The notes beneath the pieces were generated by a model that worked only from the letters and a program-made list of their open reading frames with translations, ran no database searches and was not told the DNA's origin. Below, piece after piece: positions 52,854-61,675 of a DNA stretch of 64,000 bases (the stretch's first letter is position 1; every line of letters begins with the position of its first letter). The stretch is taken from assembly GCF_004363805.1 (NCBI RefSeq), contig NZ_SNZP01000011.1, forward strand, positions 3,594 to 67,593. Reading direction: 5' to 3'. The stretch comes from Paludibacterium purpuratum (GTDB lineage Bacteria; Pseudomonadota; Gammaproteobacteria; Burkholderiales; Chromobacteriaceae). A program made the position numbers and the translations under genes.

Positions 52854-52916
52854 ATGCCCCCCGATGGCGATCGAAGTCCGATACCCCACAGGTTTTCTGT
52901 CATGGGGTGCGCGTGA
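52854..52916 (+). CDS. Possible 20-residue leader peptide
   Basis: The ATG has a strong GAAAGGAGCCGCC site. The peptide begins PPDGDRSPIPHRF and ends VMGCA. Its 3' half overlaps a CCCCACAG...CTGTCATGGGG stem. It may be a leader ORF for the next small gene; only the ribosome site supports it. Confidence 0.3.
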   Translation: MPPDGDRSPIPHRFSVMGCA

Positions 52917-52971
52917 TCGACTAACAGAATCCGGATCACGCGTTCCCGAGCATTTTCTAGGAGCGATGATC

Positions 52972-53127
52972 ATGCATTACGCCATGCTGCTGTCCGATAT
53001 TCAGCAACAACAACCCTCTCTGCCCGACCACTACGACTGCGTGCCGTCGACGACCGCGACCAGGCCTACCCTGCTCTCCCGTCTTGTCGCCTGGGCGCAT
53101 GCCCGCAGGCAGGCCCGCCGCCATTGA
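52972..53127 (+). CDS. Small basic protein of unknown function
   Basis: 51 residues from ATG 52972, with TAGGAGCGATGATC placing AGGAG eight bases upstream; an in-frame ATG at 52966 is too close. The N-terminal half is Gln/Asp-rich (LLSDIQQQQPSLPDHYDC) and the C-terminus is a basic helix (LLSRLVAWAHARRQARRH) that could bind membrane or nucleic acid. Confidence 0.5.
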   Translation: MHYAMLLSDIQQQQPSLPDHYDCVPSTTATRPTLLSRLVAWAHARRQARRH

Positions 53128-53169
53128 GCGGCCGGTCTCGCACACCGCTTATTTGTCGTAGGAGGCATC

Positions 53170-53307
53170 ATGTTCGAAATCATTAGCCTGGCATTTCTCG
53201 CCGCCATGGTGGTCGGTATGGCCGGCTGCCTTCAAGAAAACGCGGACGAGGTCGAAGACCCCGACGCGTCTCCCCACAGGACGTTGCGGTCGATCTGCTC
53301 GATCTGA
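53170..53307 (+). CDS. 45-residue single-span membrane peptide
   Basis: The ATG follows a consensus TAGGAGGCATC site. Residues 4-20 are hydrophobic (IISLAFLAAMVVGMAGC) and the tail is acidic then basic. It lies 42 bp after the 51-residue gene, and its last 76 bp are antisense to the 3' end of the hydroxyacid dehydrogenase gene. It may be a truncated longer gene. The resemblance of VVGMAGC to a lipobox is only approximate. Confidence 0.45.
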   Translation: MFEIISLAFLAAMVVGMAGCLQENADEVEDPDASPHRTLRSICSI

Positions 53308-54404
53308 GTGACGCCGCACAGTGCCATGGTGGTGTCCAGTTCCTTGCGGATGATCTCCAGGCATTGTGCGACGCCCGCCTCGCCCATCGCGCCAAGACCG
53401 TAGAGAAAGCTGCGGCCGATCAGCGTGCCGCGCGCGCCCAGCGCAAGCGCCTTGAGGACGTCTTGGCCGCTGCGGATGCCGCCATCCATCCAAACTTCGA
53501 TTCGGTCGCCCACTGCTTGGACGATGCCGGGCAGCGCGGCAATCGAGGAGGGGGCGCCATCGAGTTGACGTCCGCCGTGATTGGAAACCACCAGCGCCTC
53601 CGCGCCGCTGTCGACGGCGCGCCGGGCATCCTCCGCATCGAGAATGCCTTTGAGGATCAGCTTGCCGCCCCACTGCTGCTGTACCCACTCGATATCGCGC
53701 CAGTTGAGCGTCAGGTCGAACTGCTCGGCGGTCCAGACGCTGAGCGAGCGCAGATCGGAGACATTCTGCGCATGGCCGACGATATTGCCGAAGGTGCGGC
53801 GCGGGGTGCTGAGCATGCCGAGGCACCAGCCCGGGCGCGTCGCCAGATGCAAGAGATTGGCCAAGGTCGGCCGAGGCGGGGTCGACAGGCCATTCTTGAG
53901 ATCCTTGTGGCGTTGTCCGAGCACCTGCAGATCGAGGGTCAGCATCAGCGCGCTGCAGCCCGCCGCTTTGGCGCGTCGGATCAAATCCGCCATGAAGTCG
54001 CGGTCGCGCATCATGTAGAGCTGGAACCAGAACGGCTGCCGAGTGGCCGCGGCGACATCCTCGATCGAACAGATGCTCATGGTCGATAGGGTGAACGGCA
54101 CGCCGTGGGCCGCCGCCGCGCGCGCGGCCAGGATTTCGCCATCGGCGTGTTGCATGCCGGTCAAGCCGGTGGGGGCCAACGCCACCGGCATCGACACCGG
54201 CTGACCGATCATTTCGCTGGCGGTACTGCGCCGGCTCAGGTCGACCGCGACGCGTTGTCGCAAGCGGATCGCCTGCAAGTCGAGTTGGTTGGCGCGGTAG
54301 GTCGATTCGGTCCACGATCCGCTGTCGGCATAGTCGTAGAACATGCGCGGGACGCGCCGCTGTGCCAGTCGGCGCAGATCCTCGATGCAGGTGATGATGC
54401 CCAT
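53232..54404 (-). CDS. FMN-dependent alpha-hydroxyacid dehydrogenase (LldD-like)
   Basis: 390 residues, with AAGGGATCGCC before the ATG. PRMFYDYADSGSWTESTYRA opens the family. FMN and substrate residues appear in ALAPTGLTGMQHADGEILAA, WFQLYMMRDRDF, VVSNHGGRQLDG (catalytic His and Arg) and VWMDGGIRSGQDVLKALALG. It oxidises L-lactate or a related 2-hydroxyacid to the 2-keto acid at the membrane. No permease gene is adjacent, so the substrate is not certain. Confidence 0.95.
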   Translation of the reverse strand: MGIITCIEDLRRLAQRRVPRMFYDYADSGSWTESTYRANQLDLQAIRLRQRVAVDLSRRSTASEMIGQPVSMPVALAPTGLTGMQHADGEILAARAAAAHGVPFTLSTMSICSIEDVAAATRQPFWFQLYMMRDRDFMADLIRRAKAAGCSALMLTLDLQVLGQRHKDLKNGLSTPPRPTLANLLHLATRPGWCLGMLSTPRRTFGNIVGHAQNVSDLRSLSVWTAEQFDLTLNWRDIEWVQQQWGGKLILKGILDAEDARRAVDSGAEALVVSNHGGRQLDGAPSSIAALPGIVQAVGDRIEVWMDGGIRSGQDVLKALALGARGTLIGRSFLYGLGAMGEAGVAQCLEIIRKELDTTMALCGVTQIEQIDRNVLWGDASGSSTSSAFS

Positions 54405-54583
54405 GGCGATCCCTTCGGACTAAAAATCTGTTTGGCATAAAAAGTTACACCAAGCCGTCGCGGGCGACAACTGCCGATCAGGTCGCGGGTCGTGCTGAAG
54501 CCGCGCCGATTTCGGTCGATATAGGGGTAAGCCCAGCGCTTTGGCAAAGCGCGACGGCCACGCGATGGATAGGAGGAGAGATC

Positions 54584-54748
54584 ATGAGCACGCTACAACA
54601 AGTCTTGGGGTTGATGCAGCAAGCCATTATCGAGAGCTACAATGAAAACGAGCGCAACGATGCGGTGGTGCTGGCGCAAGTGCGTGGGCTGATGCAGCAG
54701 ATGCAGGGTCTGGTCAGCGAAGCCATCGATTCGGGCGCCGGGGAATAA
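54584..54748 (+). CDS. 54-residue coiled-coil protein
   Basis: A very strong AGGAGGAGAG site precedes ATG 54584. The sequence is helical and Gln-rich (STLQQVLGLMQQAIIESYNE, QVRGLMQQMQGLVSEAIDSG), probably a coiled coil. It lies alone between the hydroxyacid dehydrogenase and GGDEF genes. Function unknown. Confidence 0.55.
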   Translation: MSTLQQVLGLMQQAIIESYNENERNDAVVLAQVRGLMQQMQGLVSEAIDSGAGE

Positions 54749-54861
54749 GTCGCGCCCCCTGCCGACGCGGCTGTTTTCGGCTATAGCTAATATTGACCGC
54801 GGCGAGGTGCGAGCATCCCCGCCGAGGTTCTTGGCCGTGTTCTACCGTGAAGGAACGTACC

Positions 54862-56397
54862 ATGCCAGTGTGGCGTCGGATCAAATCGAAAACGCTACTT
54901 GGCGTCGGTTTGGCGCTGATGGTCGCTGTGCTGTCATCGCTGTACGCGCAGTATTTCTTCGATATGCAGTCGGACGAGCAATTCGCGCTGCAATCGCGGC
55001 AACTGGCACAAAATATCTCGAATGGCCACGACGAGCTGCTGGTGCTGGGCGCGTTGTTGGCGCTCGGCAAAACCAATCAAGCGATCTTCGATGTCGCAAC
55101 AGGCTCCGCCCCGCTCGGCATGCGCGCCAACAATGCGCTGACCGACGTCGTCCAGCAGTTCTCGCTGGAAGAAATCATGGTCTTGAATAAGTCGGGCATT
55201 GTGACGGCCTTCGTGCCGCGGCCCGATGCGCCGCCGCACGCGATTCCCGGCGTCGGGCGCGATCTTTCCTTTCGCCCCTACTTCACCGCCGCGATGGCCG
55301 GGATGCCGACCCTGTATGCGGCCGTCGGGACGCGCTCGGGCGAGCGGGGCTTCTATATTGCCGCGCCGATCCTCGACCGCCGGCAGGCGCTCCCGAGCGG
55401 TGTGCTGGTGGCCAAGATCGGTTTTCGCGAGGTCGATGCCGCCTTGAGTCGGCAGAGCAATCCTTTTGCCATCGTCTCGCCGGAAGGGGTGATCTTCGCC
55501 TCCAATCTCCCCGACTGGCGCTATCGGATCTTGCCGTTGGCGGGTCCAATCGCCAACCCCGCCGGCATAAGACGTTCGGCGGCGGCCTTCAAGAACAGCC
55601 GGCCCAAGGTGCTGCCTGTGGATCGGCTGGGCAGGGTCGAAGGCGATGGCTGGCAGGGCCGGCTGGTCGTTTTTCCGGTCGATTGGATGGATCCCCAGGG
55701 TAGTTGGCATCTGGTCGGGGTGAACCTCGCCGGTCGGTCGGCGCGGGCCTGCATGGCGTTGGGCGTCGGTTTATTCGCCTTTGTGCTGGTGCAACTGGTG
55801 TTTAGTTGGGTTGCGGCTCACCGGGCGCTGCGGCTGAACGCCAAGGCGCTGGAGATCTCGAATCGAGAGTTGGCGATTTTGAATAAAACCGATGCCTTGA
55901 CCGGGGTCGGCAACCGTCGTCGTTTCGATGAAATCCTGGCGCAGGAGTGGCTGCGGCATCTGCGCTCCGGTAAACCCTTGTCGCTGATTTTGATCGATGT
56001 CGACTGGTTCAAAAAATACAATGACCGCTACGGCCATTTTTTTGGAGACGAATGTCTGCGCACGGTTGCCAATGCTTTGGCCGATACCGTCAGAAGGGCG
56101 CCCGATTGCGTGTGCCGCTTCGGCGGCGAGGAGTTTGCCGTTCTGTTGCCGATCTCGGATGCCGACGCAGCGTTCGAAGTGGGCGAGCGGCTGCGCGTGG
56201 CGGTGGAGGCATTGGCGATTCGACACGAGGATTCGCCGTTCGGGCAGGTCACCATCTCCATTGGACTGGCGACGACCGATGCCGAAATCGGCACCGCAGA
56301 GCAATTGTATGGCTCGGCGGACAAGGCCTTATACCAAGCCAAGGCCAGCGGTCGCAATCAGACCCGGACCGCCGCCTTCAGCGATTTTCTCGATTGA
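54862..56397 (+). CDS. Membrane Cache-GGDEF diguanylate cyclase
   Basis: 511 residues from ATG 54862 (GAAGGA site). Helix 1 is at about 11-30; a periplasmic Cache-type sensor follows (RDLSFRPYFTAAMAGMPTLY, ERGFYIAAPILD), then helix 2 at about 300-320. The GGDEF domain starts at KTDALTGVGNRRRFDEIL. The active site is GGEEF and the inhibitory I-site RAPD lies five residues before it, so product inhibition is expected. It makes c-di-GMP, the counterpart of the EAL enzyme at 17390. Confidence 0.95.
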   Translation: MPVWRRIKSKTLLGVGLALMVAVLSSLYAQYFFDMQSDEQFALQSRQLAQNISNGHDELLVLGALLALGKTNQAIFDVATGSAPLGMRANNALTDVVQQFSLEEIMVLNKSGIVTAFVPRPDAPPHAIPGVGRDLSFRPYFTAAMAGMPTLYAAVGTRSGERGFYIAAPILDRRQALPSGVLVAKIGFREVDAALSRQSNPFAIVSPEGVIFASNLPDWRYRILPLAGPIANPAGIRRSAAAFKNSRPKVLPVDRLGRVEGDGWQGRLVVFPVDWMDPQGSWHLVGVNLAGRSARACMALGVGLFAFVLVQLVFSWVAAHRALRLNAKALEISNRELAILNKTDALTGVGNRRRFDEILAQEWLRHLRSGKPLSLILIDVDWFKKYNDRYGHFFGDECLRTVANALADTVRRAPDCVCRFGGEEFAVLLPISDADAAFEVGERLRVAVEALAIRHEDSPFGQVTISIGLATTDAEIGTAEQLYGSADKALYQAKASGRNQTRTAAFSDFLD

Positions 56398-56440
56398 TGT
56401 TCCCGCATGTCCTCGGCGCGCGATACCTGGCGTCCGCCCA

Positions 56441-57376
56441 CTAGCTACTTGGCGTACGACGATCCGTACACCGCGTCGTTTCCGTCCCGAAGCGCGCCGA
56501 CAGAAAATCGAGCATGGCGGTGAGCTTGGCCTGATGTTGCCGACCCGGCGGATACAAGGCGGTGAGCGGCAGGGTGTCGTCGGCGCGCCAGGGCAGCAGA
56601 ATTTCCGACAGCCGGCCGTCATCGAGCGCCGGCTGCAGTAGAAAAGCCGATTGGCGCACGATGCCGCCACCGGCGAGCGCCAGGCTAAGCAGCGATTCGG
56701 CGCTATCGACGCTCAAGCGCGCGCCGACGTCGATCAAGCATCGTTGCCGGTCGATCATGAACGGCCATTGGTCGGCGCTTTCGCTATCGGCCACCGTCAG
56801 GCACTGATGGCGCGTCAGCTCGGCCGGGTGCGCCGGTGTGCCATGGCGGCGAAGATAGGATGGCGCCGCGCACACCTTGCGCGGCAGCGCGGTGATCTGC
56901 CGCGCCACCAACCGATCGACCGATCCGAGCGGCCCGAGGCGCAGCGCCAGGTCGAAGCCCGCCTCGGCGACGTCCACCAAATGATCGGTGACCGACAAGG
57001 CCAGTCTCACCTCGGGGTACTGCGCCATGAAGTCCGGCAAGACGGGTAGCAGCAACTGATTGCCGAAGGCGGTACCCACCGTGATGCGCAAGGTGCCGCG
57101 CGGCACATTGCGGCCGGCTCGCAGGTCGGCCTCGGCTTCCGCCAGGTCTTCGACAATCCGCCGTGCATGGACGATAAAGCGCTCGCCGTCGGCGGTCGTC
57201 ACGACACGGCGGGTGCTGCGCTCGAACAGACGCGTACCTAGCCGCTTTTCCAACCGATCTATCGTTTTCGACAGTGCCGAGGCTGTCAGCCCCAACGCTT
57301 CGGCGGCGCGGGTGAAGTTGCCGCATTGCTGCAATTGCAGCACCGCCAGCAGCTCGGCGGTTTGTGTGCTGATCAT
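56441..57376 (-). CDS. LysR-family regulator
   Basis: 311 residues. The HTH reads CGNFTRAAEALGLTASALSK and TIDRLEKRLGTRLFERSTRR. The effector domain is complete. Divergent from the DinB/ABM pair, which it may control. Confidence 0.92.
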   Translation of the reverse strand: MISTQTAELLAVLQLQQCGNFTRAAEALGLTASALSKTIDRLEKRLGTRLFERSTRRVVTTADGERFIVHARRIVEDLAEAEADLRAGRNVPRGTLRITVGTAFGNQLLLPVLPDFMAQYPEVRLALSVTDHLVDVAEAGFDLALRLGPLGSVDRLVARQITALPRKVCAAPSYLRRHGTPAHPAELTRHQCLTVADSESADQWPFMIDRQRCLIDVGARLSVDSAESLLSLALAGGGIVRQSAFLLQPALDDGRLSEILLPWRADDTLPLTALYPPGRQHQAKLTAMLDFLSARFGTETTRCTDRRTPSS

Positions 57377-57470
57377 ATTGCTGATTTTATTTCATTAATC
57401 GATTTCCAGTAACCGGGATTATTTGGCGATCGGTGTGCAATAGACTGCGGGCATGACAAGGAGGACGACC

Positions 57471-57986
57471 ATGCTGGCATTGATGCACACCCTATGGCGC
57501 TACAAGGCCTGGGCCAACGAAAACTTGTTTGCCGCGCTGGCGGCGCACCAGGCGCGATTGGCGCCCGCCGACGATGAAACGGCGCGCCGCATTCTCAATC
57601 ATGTCTGGGTGGTGGAGCAGATTTTTCAGGCCAACCTGCAGGGGGTGCGGCATGGCTACCAGGCGCTCAATACGCCGGCAACCCCACACTTGGCCGAGCT
57701 GTTGCAAGCCCAGCGCGCCAGCGAACGCTGGTATGTCGACTATCTGGCCACACAGTCGCCGGACACGCTGGCGCAAAAGCTGGATTTCGTGTTTGTCGAT
57801 GGTCGGCCGGGGCGCATGACGCGCGGCGAGATGTTGACCCATCTGGTGACCCACAGCAGTCATCATCGCGGCATGGTCGGCCGCATCTTGGCCGCCGCCG
57901 GCGCGACGCCGCCCAAGGACACGCTGACGGTATTTTTGCATACCGAAGCGCCCTCGGCCGCTGCGGCGCGCGGACTGACGACATGA
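57471..57986 (+). CDS. DinB-family protein
   Basis: 171 residues from ATG 57471, with AAGGAGG eight bases upstream. A four-helix bundle with metal-binding His at the DinB positions: RRILNHVWVVEQIF, then TRGEMLTHLVTHSSHHRGMV. DinB/YfiT proteins are metal-dependent, often thiol transferases. Substrate unknown. It overlaps the next gene by 4 bp. Confidence 0.9.
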   Translation: MLALMHTLWRYKAWANENLFAALAAHQARLAPADDETARRILNHVWVVEQIFQANLQGVRHGYQALNTPATPHLAELLQAQRASERWYVDYLATQSPDTLAQKLDFVFVDGRPGRMTRGEMLTHLVTHSSHHRGMVGRILAAAGATPPKDTLTVFLHTEAPSAAAARGLTT

Positions 57987-58318
57987 TGGCCGATTTTTTT
58001 GCCGATACGCCAACGCCGCCGTATTACGCGGTGGTTTTCACCAGCCTGCGTACCAGCGACGACGACGGTTATGACGATATGGCGCGTCGCATGGCGGCAC
58101 TGGCGGCCGAGATACCGGGTTACCTCGGTATGGAAAGCGCGCGCGATTCGCTAGGGCGGGGCATCACGGTGTCTTATTGGTTCGACTTGGCGGCTATCCA
58201 ACGCTGGAAGGCGGATGTCGAGCATTTGCTGGCGCAACGGCTGGGGCGGGAGAAGTGGTATGCGGCCTATCGCACACGGATCTGTCGTGTCGAGCGGGCG
58301 TATGGTTTCGAGCGATGA
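57983..58318 (+). CDS. Antibiotic biosynthesis monooxygenase (ABM)-like protein
   Basis: 111 residues. YYAVVFTSLRTSDDDGYDDM and MAALAAEIPGYLGMESARDS show the ferredoxin-like ABM fold, followed by ISYWFDL-type strands and a KWYAAYRTRICRVERAYGFE end typical of the group. Translationally coupled to the DinB gene. The activity is unknown; many members simply bind small ligands. Confidence 0.85.
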   Translation: MMADFFADTPTPPYYAVVFTSLRTSDDDGYDDMARRMAALAAEIPGYLGMESARDSLGRGITVSYWFDLAAIQRWKADVEHLLAQRLGREKWYAAYRTRICRVERAYGFER

Positions 58319-58355
58319 ATACCGCCGGCCGTTGCACGGCCGGCGGCGAGGCGCG

Positions 58356-58769
58356 TTAGAAATTCGCGCCGTTGGCGCGCATGAACGTTTTGAGCTCGTC
58401 GAACGACACGCTGCCGCGATGTTGTGCGTCGATCTGCTCGAAGTGATTGGCCACGAAACCGAAGCCGGTTTGCTTGGCTTGGGTCTTGGTGATGCGGCCG
58501 GTGTGGTCTAGGTCGGCCTGATTGAACTTCTGTTGCAGTTTGCCCAGGGCCTGGGCTTGCAAGCTGGCACCGCTGGTGGTCGGCGCCACGGCCATGGCGC
58601 GCGCCGCTGCCTTGACGCGCGGCGGCACGTAAGGATCGCCTAGTTGCGCCAGTCCGGCTCGCGAGTGCGGTGCGGAGGTGGCATTGGCGGTCTGGGCCTG
58701 AGCCGTGCCGGCCAGCAGGGCGATCAGCAGCGAAACAATCAGCGTGGAAAAGGGGGCAATGTGTTTCAT
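58356..58769 (-). CDS. Secreted EF-hand protein
   Basis: 137 residues from ATG 58769 behind CAGGGACTGAT. A signal peptide (LIVSLLIALLAGTAQA) is followed by a linker and two EF-hand loops at about 80-135 (NQADLDHTGRITKTQAKQ and EQIDAQHRGSVSFDELK). Each loop lacks some ideal oxygen ligands, so calcium affinity may be low. It is 47 bp downstream of the S10 peptidase gene in the same direction. Confidence 0.82.
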   Translation of the reverse strand: MKHIAPFSTLIVSLLIALLAGTAQAQTANATSAPHSRAGLAQLGDPYVPPRVKAAARAMAVAPTTSGASLQAQALGKLQQKFNQADLDHTGRITKTQAKQTGFGFVANHFEQIDAQHRGSVSFDELKTFMRANGANF

Positions 58770-58816
58770 ATCAGTCCCTGTATCAGTGCGAATAACGGAT
58801 GCGCGTACGGCACGCA

Positions 58817-60376
58817 TCACATCTGGCGTTCATAGAATTTGACCAGGTCATACTTCATACTCGGGCGCGCCGGGTCGTAAAGATAGGTCATGTGTCCGCC
58901 GGGGTAGTGACCGATCTGCAAGCCGGATACCGTGCCGAGGCGGCCAAGATCTTGCTCCGTGATGTAGAACGGTGTAGCGAGGTCGTGGTAGCCGTTGATC
59001 GAAAACACCTTCAACTTGGGGTTCAGATACATTGCCGAGGCCAGGTCGGGGATGGTGTCCGGCATCGCCAGCCCGTCGTGGGTCCAGACCCAGGCGTTGA
59101 TAATGTCGTCGTTGACCATGTTGTAGGCGGTGGCCGCGTAGTACTTCAAGCCGTTGGGCAGATAGTCCTTCATGCGGTCGGCGAACGGCTTGGCGATCAG
59201 CGTATCGGACGGGTCGCCGTCGGCGGCCAAGGGGCTACCGTTGGCGGCGATGACGCGGCCGTCATAGCGGCCGAGCAGGTATCCCGGAATCAGGTTCGAA
59301 CGGAAGGTGGTTTCGTCCAGGTTGAAGTTGGCGCCCCACTGTGCCGCCGGATAGCCGGTGTTCGCCTGAAGTTGCGCCAGCAAAGCAGGCGACGGTTGAG
59401 TGTGCGACGTCAGCAACGCCTGAACCGCCGGTTCATATTTGCCCGCCGCGAAGCTGCGCATTTTGCTCAGGAACGGTGCCAGTTGTGTGGGCGGCGGCGT
59501 CACCATGTTGAAAAACGCGCCGACCGCGGCATAGCCGGGCATGTAACCGCTGAAGGAGCCGGTGCCCATGTCCGCGTTCGAGTTGTAGTTCAGGATGGCG
59601 GATTGCAGGATCACGCCGGTGAGGTGGGTGCCGGCCACTTCCAACTGGTTGGCAAGCACGTCGGAGCGCGGCGTGCCGTATGACTCGCCGAACAGATACT
59701 TGGGCGAGGCGGCGCGCTGGTTGACCTGCAGGTAGCGGGTGATGAAGTCGCGGAATACCGACGCATCGGCATCCACACCCCAGAATGCGCTGTTGGTATG
59801 CGGTGCGATCGCTTCGGACAGGCCGGTGCCGACTGCGTCGACGTACACCATGTCGGTGGTGTCGATCAGGCTCTGCATGTTATCGACGAACGGGAACGGT
59901 TGGGGCTTGTCGGTGGCGGGATCGCCCGTGACGATGCGCTTGGGGGCGTAGGCGCCGAGGTGCAGCCAGACCGACGAAGAGCCCGGGCCGCCGTTGTAGA
60001 AGAAGGTGACCGGCCGGTTCGCGGCCTTTTTCCCGTCAGCGGTGTAAGCCACGTAGAAAACCGACGCCTTCGGCTGTCCGCTCTGCGGGTCGGTGGCGGT
60101 CAAGTGCCCGGCGGTCGCCGTGTAGGCGATTGTTTGGCCTTTGATCTTCGCTTGGCCGTGCGTGATGGCGGCGTTTTCCGTTACCTGACTGATCGGCAGG
60201 AAATCGTTGGCGCCGAATTTATAGACGGTGTTGTCATGATAAGGTTGGTCGGCCAGGGTGCGCGCGGCCTTGATCGTCGCTGGTTGAGCCGGTTGCGCCA
60301 GGACGTATGGGGCGCAGAATGTCAGTGCGACGATTTGCGCCGCCCCGGCCAGACCAGACAGGAATTTTCGTTTCAT
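58817..60376 (-). CDS. Exported S10-family serine carboxypeptidase-like peptidase
   Basis: 519 residues from ATG 60376 (GAGGAC upstream). The signal peptide ends near APYVLAQ. The S10 features are VTFFYNGGPGSSSVWLHLGA, the nucleophile in YLFGESYGTPRSD, the Asp region NGYHDLATPFYI and the His in YPGGHMTYLY, so the triad is complete. It probably trims C-terminal residues of peptides in the periplasm. A 290-bp gap without genes separates it from the LysR gene at 60667. Confidence 0.93.
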   Translation of the reverse strand: MKRKFLSGLAGAAQIVALTFCAPYVLAQPAQPATIKAARTLADQPYHDNTVYKFGANDFLPISQVTENAAITHGQAKIKGQTIAYTATAGHLTATDPQSGQPKASVFYVAYTADGKKAANRPVTFFYNGGPGSSSVWLHLGAYAPKRIVTGDPATDKPQPFPFVDNMQSLIDTTDMVYVDAVGTGLSEAIAPHTNSAFWGVDADASVFRDFITRYLQVNQRAASPKYLFGESYGTPRSDVLANQLEVAGTHLTGVILQSAILNYNSNADMGTGSFSGYMPGYAAVGAFFNMVTPPPTQLAPFLSKMRSFAAGKYEPAVQALLTSHTQPSPALLAQLQANTGYPAAQWGANFNLDETTFRSNLIPGYLLGRYDGRVIAANGSPLAADGDPSDTLIAKPFADRMKDYLPNGLKYYAATAYNMVNDDIINAWVWTHDGLAMPDTIPDLASAMYLNPKLKVFSINGYHDLATPFYITEQDLGRLGTVSGLQIGHYPGGHMTYLYDPARPSMKYDLVKFYERQM

Positions 60377-60666
60377 CGGCTTGCTGTCCTCGTCAGTATA
60401 TTCATCGAGATGGGGTGAATCCGGAGGCAAACCCGCACGGCATTTTTATGTCACCGTAAAGGCAGCTCTAGCCAATATATGCAAATGTATTGCAATGCCA
60501 GCCTGTTCTAAATACCGGCTCCATCCGCCGAGGCATGCCGCCGGCGATTTTTAGTGGCGATTAATCAATCGCTTGAGATGACGTGAGCATGAGCGGCATG
60601 GCGGCCACGCTGCTCTATCGATATGTAACAAAGTTGAAAAAGGGAGGACTGCGACTTGGGGACGGT

Positions 60667-61569
60667 CTAGGCCGGCTGCGGCGTCTGAGGCCATCGTTCT
60701 TGCAGTAGGGCCAGCAAGGCCCGGGTCTTGGCGGGGGTATGGCGCCCGGCGGGGTAGATGGCGTGAACCGGCAGCGGCGCCAGCCGGTAATCGGGCAGGA
60801 TTTCCCGCAATTGCCCATCGGCCAGCGCTGTTTGGCAGGCGGGTAACTGCAGGACACCGATACCGGCGCCGGCCAGCAGCGCTTCCAATAGCGGGCGCCA
60901 GTGATTACAGCGCCAGGCGGTGCGAATCGGCGCCTCGCAGGGCGCGCCGTGGCGGTCGAGCAACGGCAAGGTCTCGTTGCTTGTCAGGCCGGCGATGCGG
61001 ATGAAGGGGTGGGCGACGAGCTCGCCGGGTGTCGTGGGGGTGCCATGCCGTGCCAGGTAGCGAGGGGCGGCCAGAATCGCCCGGCGCACGGTGCCCAGCG
61101 GGCAGGCGATAAAGCCGCCATTGCCGAGCGCGCCGACTCGCAGCGACAAGTCGACGCCTTCGGCGACCGGATCGACGAAGCGGTCGTTGAGCACCAGGTT
61201 GACCGTCAATGCCGGGTGCTGTTGTTGCAGTGCGACCAACAAGGGCGGCAGCAGCAGTTCGCCCAGACCATGCGGTGCGGCAATGCGCAGCGTGCCGCTC
61301 AAGCCGGCATCTTGGGCGGCGACGCCGGCCAGTGCGGCTTCGGCGGCTTCCAAGGCTGCTTTGGCTTGTTGATAAAAGCGCACGCCGGCATCGGTCGGCT
61401 GCACCGAGCGGGTGGTGCGGTCGAGCAGGCGCGCGCCGACATGCCGTTCCAATTGGCGGATGCGCTCGCTCACCGCCGGCTGGCCGATGCCGAGGTCGCG
61501 CGCCGCGGCCGATAAGCCGCCGCATTCGACCACTCGGGTGTAGATGCGCATGGCGGAGAAGAGATCCAT
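60667..61569 (-). CDS. LysR-family regulator
   Basis: 300 residues from ATG 61569. The HTH reads CGGLSAAARDLGIGQPAVSE and RIRQLERHVGARLLDRTTRS; the effector domain includes GVDLSLRVGALGNGGFIACP. Divergent from the SDR gene with a palindrome between. Confidence 0.92.
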   Translation of the reverse strand: MDLFSAMRIYTRVVECGGLSAAARDLGIGQPAVSERIRQLERHVGARLLDRTTRSVQPTDAGVRFYQQAKAALEAAEAALAGVAAQDAGLSGTLRIAAPHGLGELLLPPLLVALQQQHPALTVNLVLNDRFVDPVAEGVDLSLRVGALGNGGFIACPLGTVRRAILAAPRYLARHGTPTTPGELVAHPFIRIAGLTSNETLPLLDRHGAPCEAPIRTAWRCNHWRPLLEALLAGAGIGVLQLPACQTALADGQLREILPDYRLAPLPVHAIYPAGRHTPAKTRALLALLQERWPQTPQPA

Positions 61570-61587
61570 ACTGCAATTTATCAAATT

Positions 61588-61608
61588 TACCGATGAATGT
61601 AATCGGTA
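61588..61608. promoter_or_regulatory. Candidate LysR operator
   Basis: Perfect 7-bp arms TACCGAT and ATCGGTA with a 7-base centre, 19 bp upstream of the LysR start and 67 bp before the SDR gene. Confidence 0.55.
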
Positions 61609-61675
61609 TTGCCGGCGTTCTCAAAACATTGCCGATAGCTGACGATAGCGCATCGTTGACGAAAGGAGAGAGAAC

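Noticed and set aside
60377-60666. Possible small gene between the S10 peptidase and LysR genes
   Set aside because: No frame with a ribosome site or protein-like composition was found; treated as intergenic.
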